NCBI GenBank assembly: GCA_035222895.1
Contig: JAVYIG010005285.1
Location: forward strand, 1 to 64,000
Source: Strongylocentrotus droebachiensis
Lineage: Eukaryota; Echinodermata; Echinoidea; Camarodonta; Strongylocentrotidae
Direction of reading: 5' to 3'
Length of the DNA stretch: 64,000 nucleotides
Shown here: positions 11,958 through 22,830 of the stretch, in pieces
Position numbering within the stretch: position 1 is the first letter of the stretch
Layout: every line of letters starts with the position of its first letter
Notes under the pieces: generated by a model
Databases searched by the model: none
The model's input: only the letters and a program-made list of their open reading frames with translations
Told to the model about the DNA's origin: nothing
Translations under genes and position numbers: made by a program

Positions 11958-14705
11958 TTAGTCTGTTTCACTAGACTCAACGGATGATGATTCAGCAGAG
12001 GCAGATACAGAGGAAGAACGTCTAAAACGAGCTGTAAGGGATGAGAAAACACATAAATTATTTACCCTAAAGATGTTCAACAGCTCATCTGCAACCCATA
12101 AATTACTACTAGAACATCTGTTATCATTATTATTATTATTAAGTATTTGGCGTCACCTGTGCGTGGGAGGCGAAAAGCGAACTAAATCACTGTAACGCTC
12201 GGGTCTCTCCTCTCGGTATAGCTAATTGGGGGTGTGCAGGTGGACCACTACACCAGGGTTTCTCTCTATTCTTATGCGAATAATGCAAGGTGTTAACGTG
12301 TTAAAGGATCAAATATTATCGTGTATGTACCCATGAGGCAAAATATCTACGACAAGTTCTCCGGCTAAGTCGATTTTCCACACTAGACGAAAGCCTAATT
12401 CCACCCTGAAAAAGAATACCCCTCACCATTACTCTACACCGGACCAAAAACTGAATTACAACCCTAATCCTAGCCCTGTATGTCTTCGATGAAATAAATC
12501 AAAGAACAATAAATATCGCTGTGGCAAATTTCGGATCAATCTGAGACAAAAATATAACCGAAGGAACTTTATTTGCTGAACACGAAATGGCCCTGAGCGC
12601 TGTTTTTCTAATGTTTTCATGAATGCATTATATTTATTTCATACAGAATTCGTGATAATATAGGTATTCACAAGCAAAATGTTGAACTGAATTTTCTCAA
12701 AATATTAATTTAATAAAAAAAAAAAAATTGCATTAAAAAAAAAAAAGATCTGACTCTAGTCTTAAGAGGAGGAAGGGAGAGGGGTATTTTCTTTCTCAAT
12801 GGATGCTATTGATTTCTCTTAGTATGAAACTTGATAATAAGAAGGTTCTTCTGAAGTTAAAAATGAATTTCATTACAGAGAAACTTGGACTGTCTAGCTT
12901 TAGAAAATAGACCCCTCCCAAAAAGCAAGAATATTGTGACTGCAGTGATGTTCCTTACCTGAAGCGTTACACGAGACAACTCGGATGCAAACGCTCTCCA
13001 AGATCTCACAAGCATCGGCAAAGTTCGTTTCACCTTCCTCTTCCAAACACACCTGATTATTATCGGCGGAATTCAACAAAGCCTGCTCATCAGCAGTCAC
13101 TAGCCCTGGAAGTTTTTCTTCACAGTCGTTCACCACTGTTCTGTATCTATCACAGAGAGCTTGAAACTCCGAAGTGCGGTCGGTGGTTTGGGCTGTAAAT
13201 ATTGGAAAAATATTTTAGAAAAAGCAATGAGGTTTTTAAAGAATAACAAGATTTAAAAAAGAATCTATACTTCAATATTATCCCATTTGATTTAACAAAT
13301 TAATCCAAGCTCTGCGTAAAACGACGGGATATTCAATCTGAATTATATACATGGGAAGTCACAAGTATATGGTAAGTTCTGTTAACATAGTCCCTCTATT
13401 CATGATGATTTTCGAATCGTCTAGCGAATGAAATGTAGACAAACGATATAATAGACATTATTTAAAAGTGTCAAGTTAACGCTTATGAATTCATGTTAGA
13501 TTCATCGGAATTCATTACATAGAAACAGCACCCCTAAATAATAAAATAAATAAGCTTAATTTGATTACAGGCTTTAGGAACGTTAGTGAACGATGTCTAC
13601 TCGAATGACCTTGTACAAATATAAAGTATGCATGTATATATTCCATATTAATTGTTATCTATCTTTATATTTATTAATTTACTTTTAAAGATCCATTTAT
13701 TTGTTATTGTTTATTTATTTATTTCGTCATTATCTTAAAAGAGTACCGCGGCAACCATTATAATAAGATGCCCTTGGGGCTCTATATAAATTAAACGAGA
13801 CAAAATACATACATATACATATTATTTTCATGGTAAAATGATAATCAAGAATAACATTTCCTCCATTTCATCCTCCAAGCAATATTCATTATTGATATGC
13901 ATTTTTTTTAATCTAGAATAAATATCATAATTATTTTCATCGCACTAAAAGTGACTTTAATTTGCATCTCTATTCCAGACTTTTTGAAAAAAGAGGAAAT
14001 TATGAAGATGTATTCTTACCTTTGATTTCCAATGTAACAAATGCAAAGAGGCACAAGCAAAGGGACAGAGTTTTTACCTAAATAAAAAAGAAACCAAATA
14101 ATAGGCATCAACATAATGCGCCTGCAACATGTTCATTGAGTATTCCAAGTCGCAGCAAAAACAAAATAGAAACGACAAATCTCAATGAAATTCATAGAGC
14201 ATATATTGCTCACATTTAGATTTTACTTGTACAAAGAGGGAAAACATCTGAACCTGCTATACAATTTTCCAATAATATAACAAATTAGTTAACAAGAACA
14301 GTGATGTAATTAATGAGAGCCCTGCAATTAAATTTCCCAAGCAATTGCCAGATACTCATTTACACCTGGGTGGAGGGTGGCAAATGTAGTTTAATATCTT
14401 AGCAAAGAACGCTAAATCTGACTGGGATTCGCACCCTAAACTCTAGGATTCAGGGTTAAATAAACGAACCACTATGCCGTGTCACCGTTGTCGAATACAT
14501 AAACAAAAACAAATCCAGCAGATAGGCATGCAAATAAAAAAAGTAGTAATTAACAATTTGCCATCAAATCTCAAATCTCAAATATCCAAATCGCAAGCAT
14601 AATTTAGATGCATTGGTTTGAGAATGTTTGTCACAGTCTTTAAATAAGAAATGACATGTTTGACATGTGTAAACGAAAGAAAATTATACTTACTGCTGAA
14701 GCCAT
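11958..14705 (-). CDS. copy A: secreted six-cysteine protein with RFRR site (125 aa)
   Basis: Four coding exons: 14705-14694, 14077-14020, 13192-12959 and 12031-11958, all with GT-AG introns in phases 0, 1, 1. The sum is 378 nt including TAA. The product starts MASAVKTLSLCLCLFAFV, a signal peptide expected to end after LEIKA. The mature acidic domain has six cysteines spaced C-x9-C-x24-C-x12-C-x6-C-x5-C, then RFRR and a Ser/Glu-rich tail ending SSETD. The ATG is the first after a TATA box. Exon 3 is nearly identical to that of copies E and F, while introns 1 and 2 hardly align with the other copies. The family is not one I recognise. Secretion is predicted and function is unknown. Confidence 0.85.
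12130..12262 (-). repeat. possible tRNA-derived SINE fragment in intron 3 of copy A
   Basis: On the minus strand the segment begins with an A-box-like ccctggtgtagtggtccacc and ends in an ATA-type microsatellite (12128-12141). The B box is not clear, so the tRNA origin is tentative. Confidence 0.3.
14330..14492 (-). repeat. tRNA-derived SINE in intron 1 of copy A
   Basis: Reading on the minus strand, an A-box-like ggcatagtggttcg is followed about 35 bp later by a B-box-like ggtgcgaatccc. This spacing fits a tRNA-derived RNA polymerase III promoter. It sits about 200 bp into intron 1 in the gene's orientation, as in the other copies, but its 3' part is diverged. Confidence 0.55.
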
Positions 14706-14790
14706 TTTAGAAAGTTCGTTGAGTCGAATGCTTTGAATCTAGTGAAGTATCGAATGATGATGAGTGAATGATGAAACAAATCATTTCGTC

Positions 14791-14800
14791 TCCTTTTATA
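14791..14800 (-). promoter_or_regulatory. TATA box of copy A
   Basis: TATAAAAGGA on the minus strand, 86 nt before the ATG. The following gatttgtttcatcattcac is shared with the other copies. Confidence 0.8.
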
Positions 14801-14879
14801 GGATATTGAAACAATCAAATCTGAGATGGGTGGGGGGGGGGGCGGGTCAATTTATGCAAAGTCAAATCATATTTCTTCC

Positions 14880-14996
14880 ATTGAAAAACAACTTATAATT
14901 GAATAATTAAATTATCATTCCGTATTTCATTATTGAATAATCAAACTGTCATTTTGTATTTTATTATTGAACAGTTAAACTGCAATTTCCTTCTTT
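14880..14996 (-). promoter_or_regulatory. triple upstream repeat of copy A
   Basis: On the minus strand three units of ACAGTTTAA/ATAATGAAATA type lie upstream of the TATA box, about 33-35 bp apart (near 14976, 14943 and 14909). The same arrangement precedes copies B, C and F. Confidence 0.55.
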
Positions 14997-15214
14997 TTTT
15001 AGGCCATTCATTCTTCATTCTGCGTTTGGTAGAAGTGACAGTTGAAGGATAAAAAGTAATAATAATTCTATGCTATTATGACCGTGTACAATGAACGATA
15101 AAAGATATTTCGAAATTAATTGACTTCCTTTCCTCTGAGTGGCACGACAACTGCTCACCAATTTTCCGTCACATCGTTAAATCACTGCAGTGTAGGATCC
15201 TCTATACGTAATAG

Positions 15215-15345
15215 TTTTTAAATTTGGCAGAGCGCCGTATGACAGCCGTGCTAGGGCCAGGGTAATAATCGGGAACGCCAGGAGGGTCAAATTTGTCTGA
15301 CATGAGCGCTATACAAGAACCCAATATTATTATTATTATTATAAA
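15215..15345 (+). repeat. LINE/SINE 3' tail
   Basis: A block with gagcgctatacaagaaccc followed by (ATT)n resembles the 3' ends of the CR1/L2-like elements at 1022-1093 and 31150-31345. No coding part is attached. Confidence 0.5.
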
Positions 15346-16031
15346 AGAGGACTTTGATATGTAAAAAAGGGGTAAAACATATGTGTGGGGCCTATACAGA
15401 AGATCAAAGCTAACCTTAATAGTTATTTTAAAAAGTTATTTTAAAAGAAAGCAGAAAAACCAAAGAAGCAGACTGGTGTATATCTGAAAGAAATCGGACA
15501 CAAAGTAAAACAAAATTTGTGAAATTTGGAAAGCTACGTGAACAAATTCAAATTTACTGAATCGGTACTGACACTATTATGGTGCCGAACAATTTTCCCG
15601 TTCGTTTCAACACACAAAATGACTTACACAATTTGTTTAAATCGGAAATGTATCAATTTTTTTTTATATGACCCATATTTTAGGCCTTCCAGGTCAAAAC
15701 CTATTAACTTTTCTCGCATTCAGTTTATCACGATTTAGCCCTGCATGCCTTTCTATTCGGTAGTTCAAATTCATGATCTGTGCATTCCGACAATCTCGCA
15801 TTTTGTTCAATCAAATGAACATGTTTCTCATTGGAATTCATGTTTATACACGCATTTCGTTAAGCGTTCATTCATTTGAGCATGACATGATCACGTGATC
15901 ATGTAATACTGCCATTCGTACATTCGAATTCATTTTAGCTTTTTATTCAAATGAGTCCCTTTTGTTCTAAGGATTCCCTTTAAAAAATCCTAAATATGTT
16001 TTGAAAACAAGTATAATATGTAATGGCTATA
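15346..16031. other. intergenic, no supported feature
   Basis: AT-rich DNA. Only a small open frame without family features is present at 15526-15738. Confidence 0.4.
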
Positions 16032-16685
16032 CCGTGTGAGTCAGAAAAAAGTTTACACCTAGAAAATTGCTAATTATTTTAAAAATCATCTATGAACAGT
16101 AAATAATTGTACATCTTATGAAAGAGTGTCTTATCCCAAATCATTTGGTATCATTTTTGTGTGGCATGTGTTCACGCTTGGATGAACAGGAGGCATTGTT
16201 TGCGAGAGTGCAAAAATCGCCTTGCGCCAAAGTGATGCCTATAGCATTATGTTGGGATTAGCGGAGTGAGAGAATGAATTGAATGTATCAAATGAAATGC
16301 ATTGCATATGCTTTTTGCAGAAGCAAAGTCACACACGCACACACACACGCGCACAAATGTTCGTTGATATTTAATATTCGATATTTGATATGTGTGGCAT
16401 GATTCAATTTTGTTAGGGATGTTATTTGGATCTGCAAAAACCGATTTAATACCCAAATCCCAATTGTCTAACCCACATAAGCAAATTTGGCGCAATTCGA
16501 TTTTTGCACTCTCGCAAACAATGCCTCCTGTTCATCCAAGCGTGAACAAATTCCACACAAAAATGATACCAAATGATTTGGGATAAAACACTCTTTAATA
16601 AGATGTATAACAATTTACTGTTCATAGACGATTTCTAAAATAATTAGCAATGTTCTAGGTGTAAACTTTTTTTTGACTCACACTG
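16032..16685. mobile_element. mariner-like foldback MITE, copy 2
   Basis: Bounded by TA on both sides. The left end reads ccgtgtgagtcagaaaaaag and the right end cttttttttgactcacactg. The arms, each about 230 bp, are inverted copies: gtttacacctagaaaattgc at 16051 is matched by its reverse near 16660, and gatgaacaggaggcattg near 16182 by its reverse near 16520. The centre has a (CA)n run. It is the same family as 5895-6422. No transposase frame is present. Confidence 0.75.
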
Positions 16686-17298
16686 TAGTACGGATTTGTT
16701 CGAATTGGCTTAGAATTCAAGAATATTTATTTGTGCGCGCGTGTGTGTAGGACCGGGGAGTCACGCGTATGACTGAACTGTGTTGAATAAAGTATTTTTC
16801 ATTGCTCTTTGAATAAGCTCATTAAAATATACACATTGATTTTATTGAGCAACGTGGAAATTATTACAAGGAAATTGTTTTAAAAAATTGTAAAAAATAT
16901 CTACACGATGGTTCAACAATTGATCCTTTGTCGTGCATCCTGTAGATTAATAGAGATACATTTCCACTCTCTAATGACGTCCATCATGCGCGAAACATCA
17001 GATCTCCCACCAAAATAAAATAAGTTTGTTTCGAGAATTTTTTTTTTTTTTTTTGGGGGGGGGGTTTAATAGACATCTGATCTAATGAGGCCGTGAGAAT
17101 GGAGAAAACAGGCAAACAAAAAATATATTTACAAGGTCTTCATTTAGACAACCATGTTTAAAGTGTGTCTGATATCGACAATTTAACGGAATAAATCTAA
17201 ATCATTTTATTTTTAGGGAATCGAAAAAACAACATCAGGGGCCTACAAAAACAATATCCAAAGTATTTGTGAAATATGTTATACGAAATTGACTGCCA

Positions 17299-17414
17299 TT
17301 ACGCGAACTCGAATGCCCGAGTTCACCTTTTGTCAATTACCGAATTTGAACGAATCCTGGCACACGCACTAGACAGAATGAATTTGGATGATACAAAGGT
17401 AAAATCCTAGACTG
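17299..17414 (+). other. conserved peptide-like block upstream of copy B
   Basis: The reading frame VHLLSITEFERILAHALD continues to MNLDDTKVKS and a stop. The same frame, with FERILAHALD or close variants, is recognisable in all five upstream segments of the cluster (near 17345, 23915, 29200, 51250 and 58260). Copy C has an internal stop. It may be the remains of an exon carried along in the duplicated unit. Confidence 0.3.
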
Positions 17415-17515
17415 TATATTGAATGACGTTTCCCCTAATTGAACGAACCTTTGAGCGAACATTTATTCAAAAATATCGTAAATAGATTTAATTACACATG
17501 ACAGTTAATCGAAAT

Positions 17516-17611
17516 ATGGCGGACGATGGAGATAGTAAACAAACTTGGAAAATCACCAAACGAGTTAGTTGTCATTTGTTTTGGCACAGTAGATGGTACA
17601 AACACCTGTAA
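17516..17611 (+). other. short conserved ATG frame, possible first exon
   Basis: ATGGCGGACGAT opens a 31-codon frame starting MADDGDSKQTWKITKR. Equivalent frames start at 51092 (-) and 58049 (-) and keep MADD.D.KQ.WKITKRVSCHL. The copy at 24133 (+) is frameshifted and the one near 29010 (-) has lost the ATG. A possible donor (gttagt) follows KITKR. Whether it is translated is unknown. Confidence 0.25.
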
Positions 17612-18149
17612 AGTAAAAACGCTGCCAAACTGTCAAAGGAATCATTGGTTGGCAAAACAAATGTACTCATGGAAACCAGTCCCGTTGCCGCTGGAATTAA
17701 AGTCAAAGACAATAAGATATTCATTCACAATTTATTATATTAATAACATGAACAAGATGATTTAACCTTAACATACTTTTCAATCTTTATTTCCTTTTTT
17801 TATAATCATTTCTATTTCCTTTTCTTTAAATCCAACTTATTTCCTTAGTTACAGCTGAGGGTACAGACTTACAGGTTTAACAGTAAACCCCAAACCCCAA
17901 ATGTTCTTGTTATTACATTATGTACTATTTTACTCCCGCCAATAACCAATTCATGATGATAAATGCTTCAAAAAGAGTTTCATTCTTAATTAATATCATT
18001 AAATAAACAACTTATTACTATCCTTTAAACTGTCATTGGAATAATCACAAAAAAATCACTCTTAATTCCCCTGCTGGACTGTTGTCCCGATTGCATTTCA
18101 TTAACGTAGTACGACCGACTGTCCACACCCCTCCCCCCATTGCACCATA

Positions 18150-18300
18150 TTATCTTCATAATAATTATTAAAATTATCATTGTTATTACTGTTATTATTA
18201 TTATTATCATTTTAGTAATATTATTGATATTATTTTATCGATATCATTATTTTTAATATATTGATCATACTAATATTTTTATTTCCATTTATTTATTATC
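18150..18300 (+). repeat. ATT-rich microsatellite in the upstream flank of copy B
   Basis: Imperfect ATT/ATC runs; equivalents lie near 24720-24890, 49790-49930 and 56750-56900. Confidence 0.6.
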
Positions 18301-18649
18301 AATATCATCATATGTTTCATTTAGTTGGATATTCTTTCCAAAAACATAACATTGGTTGCTATGTACAACCAGGGTATGTGAGTTAAACCTCCCTGGTACA
18401 ACAATTAATTACATGTACTCTATATCACCTCACCTGCAATGATAGCTATTACGTATAACTGATCAGACAATGTCATAATATAACTGTGTTGACGAAATCG
18501 GTGAAGCGGCAATTTCCGTGCCAATCAAGGGATTCTTTTGTTTGTAGAACATCCTTAATTATTCATTATGAATTTCGATAGCTGGATATGGTCATTATTT
18601 TGTTATCCTTCAGCTGTCATTGCTTCATGATTAATCGGTGGTTTGAATT

Positions 18650-18745
18650 GTGAAATAACAGTTTAACTGTTTACTAATGAAATACAAAATGACAGTTTAA
18701 ATTAGTTGATAATGAAATAGGAGATTACAGTTTAATTAACCAAAG
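18650..18745 (+). promoter_or_regulatory. triple upstream repeat of copy B
   Basis: ACAGTTTAA occurs at 18658, 18692 and 18727, each followed or preceded by a taatgaaata-like element, giving a 34-35-bp period ending about 80 bp before the TATA box. The arrangement is identical in copy C. Confidence 0.6.
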
Positions 18746-18824
18746 GTAAATTGTTTTCATAAAAAAATTGTCTCAATTTGCATGAATTGACCAACCCTCA
18801 TCACAAATGTTATTGTTTAGATCC

Positions 18825-18834
18825 TATAAAAGGA
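18825..18834 (+). promoter_or_regulatory. TATA box of copy B
   Basis: TATAAAAGGA, 95 nt before the ATG; the transcript start is expected near 18855. Confidence 0.85.
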
Positions 18835-18919
18835 GGCTAAATGATTTGTTTCATCATTCACTCATCATTCTTCGATACTTCACTAGTTTCAAAGCATTCG
18901 AGTCAACAAACCTTCTAAC

Positions 18920-20754
18920 ATGGCTTCAGTAGTAAGTATAATTTTCCGTTTCAGAACTAACATATCTCGTTTCTGATATTAGCTTCATTATCAATATCAA
19001 ACTAGTGTATCTCAATTCGAGAAGGGCATTTTACTTAAGAGATGGGATGTGACATAGTAATAAAGAAATTTGTTATGTTTAGTTTTGTTACAATGGTGTC
19101 ATGGTATTGTTCATTCACTTAACTCTCAATCTTAGGGTTAAGGGTTCGAATCCTAAGCAGATGCTAACGTCCTCTGGCAAGACTTTAATCCACACCAGCA
19201 GTTGCTGTGGTAACAATGATTGCAGGAAATTCAGGACGAACAGCATTGATGCTGATGAGGTTTCCTTGTGTAAACGGAGGTGTAAATTATATATATACAC
19301 AATCTGTCGGCAAACTTCGAAATTGTTTTGGAGGTTCTGATGTTTTCTTATTTTGCCTATTTGCACAGATGAAATCTTTATGCAAGCAATACATTCTCTG
19401 TGTATTTCATTGTGATTTCTTTTTAAATTGTATACTGTTTTGTTGCATTTTTGAATACTCCCGGAATGTATCCGAGACCAATCATTGATTTTGACGCGGC
19501 TCTTTCTTTTTTTCCAGGTAAAAACCCTGTCCCTTTGCCTGTGCCTAATTGCATTTGTTACACTGGAAATCAAAGGTAAGAACGCATCTTTATTATTTAA
19601 ATTTTATCATGTTTTATTATGAGTTTAGAGCGAAGATGACAAATAATACCACGTGGGTCTCTTCGGGTACATACGTCATTCATGGGGAACTGTGCAATGT
19701 ATTTTACATGGAAATAATATATATCAATATAATGAATATCATGCTTAGGATGGAATATGCAATAATTTTCCATGGTTATTAAAGATTCTGTCTCACAGTA
19801 AATATATTAGGGGACACCAAGTTTTTTTTTGGTAAAATCTATAATTAACTATTAAATTATTTGTTGGTATACGATATCAAGTCAAACGAATACATTTGTT
19901 ATTGTTATTTATGTACTTAATGATATTGTTCATAACGAATTTCATTGGTACGGCGATTCGAATATTATCTACATGATTCAGGGATGATTTCGCAGGAATT
20001 CCATATGTTTTGTGACTATCCGTTTCGTCTAAATTAAATATTCTGTCGTTGTACGTGCATTAAAAAATAAAAACCTATTGATACAAAAAAGGTAGTTTTG
20101 GAGAACAGGTTATAAACAAGATTTTTTTTTGCTTAAAGTTTCATTGTGATCGCTAAATTCACATCACTTTCTCCTAATTACAGCCCAAACCACCGATCGC
20201 ACTTCGGAGTTTCAAGCCCTCTGTGATAGATACAGAACAGTGATGAACGACTGTGAAGAAAAACTTCCCGGGCTAGTGACTGCTGATGAGCAGGCTTTGC
20301 TGAAGTCAGCCGATAATAATCAGGTGTGTTTGGAAGAGGAAGGTGAAACGAACTTTGCCGATGCTTGTGAGATCTTGGAGAACGTTTGCATCCGAGTTGT
20401 CTCGTGTCCCGCTTCAGGTAAGGAACATCACCGAAGTAGCTATTTTGATTGAGGGGGGGGGGGGGGAGAGGGGGGGGAGTGGTATCCTTTCTTTATGAAA
20501 TCGATTCATCTAGGAGCAATAATTGTTGCAGGGGGAAAATGTCGAAAACTTTTTGTTGCTCATATGTCACTTCATCAAACAATCTGCCGGATTTATTTTA
20601 TTCATCGTACATGTTGTGAGTCGCAAATAGATTACAGTATCTCATAATGTATGTGTTTTTATCACCCCATACAGCTCGTTTTAGACGTTCTTCCTCTGTC
20701 TCTGCTTCTGCTTCTGCTGAATCATCATCCGTTGAGTCTAGTGAAACAGACTAA
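18920..20754 (+). CDS. copy B: secreted six-cysteine protein with RFRR site (127 aa)
   Basis: Exons 18920-18931, 19518-19575, 20184-20417 and 20675-20754, all GT-AG, total 384 nt with TAA. The signal peptide is MASVVKTLSLCLCLIAFV through LEIKA. The mature part begins QTTDRTSEFQALC and has the six-cysteine pattern C-x9-C-x24-C-x12-C-x6-C-x5-C, followed by RFRR and the tail SSSVSASASAESSSVESSETD shortened here to its start SSSVSASASA and its end SSETD. Exon 4 has one more Ser-Ala pair than copies A and C. A variant poly(A) hexamer ATTAAA at 20941-20946 lies at a position also kept in C, E and F. Unknown function; secreted by prediction. Confidence 0.9.
19090..19265 (+). repeat. tRNA-derived SINE in intron 1 of copy B
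   Basis: An A-box-like tggtgtcatggtattg is followed by the B-box-like gggttcgaatcctaa about 40 bp later. The element ends near gctgatgaggtttcc. The same insertion is in copies C to F. Confidence 0.65.
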
Positions 20755-22060
20755 GAAGGCCATCTACATGGCATGTCAAAGGTCGTTACCTAGATTATCG
20801 TTTTTATAGGAGATCAAAGAGTCTTGTTTTGTCATCTGCTAGACATCTACATTTCTATTTATTGTAATTCATTTCAATCTGTTTCTATGTATTGATCACC
20901 TATATATTATAAATGTAATTTATTTTGCGACTTCAAGATGATTAAATGGTGACATGATACTGCCCTAATCAAAATAGATATTAGAGCCTTACACATACTG
21001 TAATTCATTCAATTTAAGCCAAGCCTTCATCATCCGTGATTATCTTGTAAATAGACTGCATTATACTCAAACATTTTATTATAGCCTTTATCTGCATTGT
21101 ACATTGTGTTTACTAATTGGTTACACTGTTCACGTTAGTACTTTTATAAACGTTATACCTATTATCGTTTGTATATTTGTGTTATTATCTATGCATAAAG
21201 TATAAGAATTGTATTCACAAGGCATGCATTGCTTTTTATACTTTGATGTTTGTTTGTACTCTCATACCCCGGAGGGGGTTAAAGAGTTAATACAATTCTA
21301 AATTCTAAATTCTAATGTAATAAACAACAAAGTGATATTCAGCTCCAAGCAAACTAAACTGATAAACTTATTCTTTTTTAACTTAAATTTATAATAGTCA
21401 TCTGGGATGGCATATAAAACTTGAATTACTTACATCAATGTTATTCTTTTTGTAGATTATGTGGTATTTAGGATCATTTTCCCAGACCCAAATTACGATT
21501 TTCGAATTGTCGTTCTAAGGCTCAACAATCTTTGATATATACCTGAAATCTATTTATGATCTAAAACCTTTAATAATAATCCTAATCTATGACAGTTAAT
21601 ATCAAATTCTCTTCTGACTAATTTTCAATTTGTGTAGACTCTAGTTTCAAGGATATTTTTGTTATTTATACAAATTTGATTTGCGTAGTTAAAACATAAC
21701 TTATACAGGCTAGTGCCCTGTTTTGATTTGTACTATTTGTATTTATAAGATGATGGCACATATTCAAGCTTTATTGATGTTATTTTGTATTAACATACTA
21801 ATGTTTTTCTTTCTTGAATTGATTATATTTTAATAACTTATTTATTACAAGAAACTTGTAAATTAAAGCCTTTGATTGATATGAGGGCATACTATTTCTT
21901 TGAAATAAAATTCTAACCAAACGAAAGATCTGTCTTGAATAATTACTTGTTGATCTTTAAGAATGTAGTTGTGCTACGACCAATATTGAAGAATGATTTG
22001 GAAGAGAGGAAATGTAGCATGCAATGAGATGATACAAACATTAGAGAATAGAAAAACTAA
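20755..22060. other. 3' flank of copy B
   Basis: Non-coding AT-rich sequence shared with the flank of copy C. It includes the ATTAAA at 20941 and a canonical AATAAA at 21319. No other gene is seen. Confidence 0.5.
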
Positions 22061-22069
22061 GCAATATGA

Positions 22070-22350
22070 GAGGGTCGATAGAGAAAGAAAGGGAGAGGGG
22101 AGAGGTTGGGAGAAAAGGGAGATGACTTCATAAAAGAGAGACAGTGAAGGGAGAGCGAGATAGAAAGAGAGTGAAATAGAGAGTGGGAGAGAGAGGGAAG
22201 AGCCTGGATAAAGAGTAAAAGAGAAGGGGAGAGAAAGAAAAAAAATAGAAAAGAGAAGGGGTAGGGAGAGAGAGACAGAGAGACAGAGAGACAGAGAGAG
22301 AGAGAGAGAAAGACAGGTAGATAGACAGACAAAGAGAAAGGGACAGAGAG
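22070..22350 (+). repeat. purine-rich (GA)n tract 1 of unit B
   Basis: Imperfect GA/GGGAGA repeats. The reverse-complement counterparts are the CT tracts at 52837-53000 and 59821-59980. Confidence 0.8.
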
Positions 22351-22549
22351 AAAAGATGTAGTATCATTAAAAAGAGAGAAATAATGAGATGCGCTCCGAC
22401 GCTCTGGCGACAATTGTACATCCTTATTTGTTAATCCATGTGTTGTATGTTTCTGTTTTTCACGTGCAATAGAGACACAAGTACAACAAAACTGTACTGA
22501 GCTTATTTCTTCAAAGATAGGGTTACTTGTGGCTATAGGGTTGCTATTG

Positions 22550-22582
22550 GGTCCAGGGTTAGGGTTAAGGTTAGGGTAATGC
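22550..22582 (+). repeat. short telomere-like (TTAGGG-type) stretch
   Basis: Imperfect ggttagggttaaggttaggg. Equivalents in reverse orientation are at 52612-52640 and 59599-59630, so it belongs to the duplicated unit. Confidence 0.5.
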
Positions 22583-22659
22583 ATGTGTAGTGTTTAGCCC
22601 AGCATTGCATGTAATATGAAGAGGTCAGTGTTACGCGGAGCATCTATCGTTCAACCGGA

Positions 22660-22733
22660 TAGAGAGAAGGGGGGGGGGGGGGAGAGAGAGAGAGAGAGAG
22701 AGAGAGATAGAAAGAGAGAGAATGGGTTGGAAG

Positions 22734-22782
<49 letters not shown>

Positions 22783-22830
22783 GGTTGGAGGGAGAGATAA
22801 AGAGAGAGACAGAGAGAGAGAGACAGGTAT
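22660..22830 (+). repeat. (GA)n tract 2 of unit B
   Basis: A G run followed by long GA repeats with a duplicated gaatgggttgga insert (22720 and 22779). Confidence 0.85.

Noticed and set aside
19115-19573. Open frame antisense to copy B intron 1 and exon 2 (similar at 25652-26020 and 62497-62778)
   Set aside because: It runs across the SINE, splice site and exon 2 of the sense gene and has no independent support.
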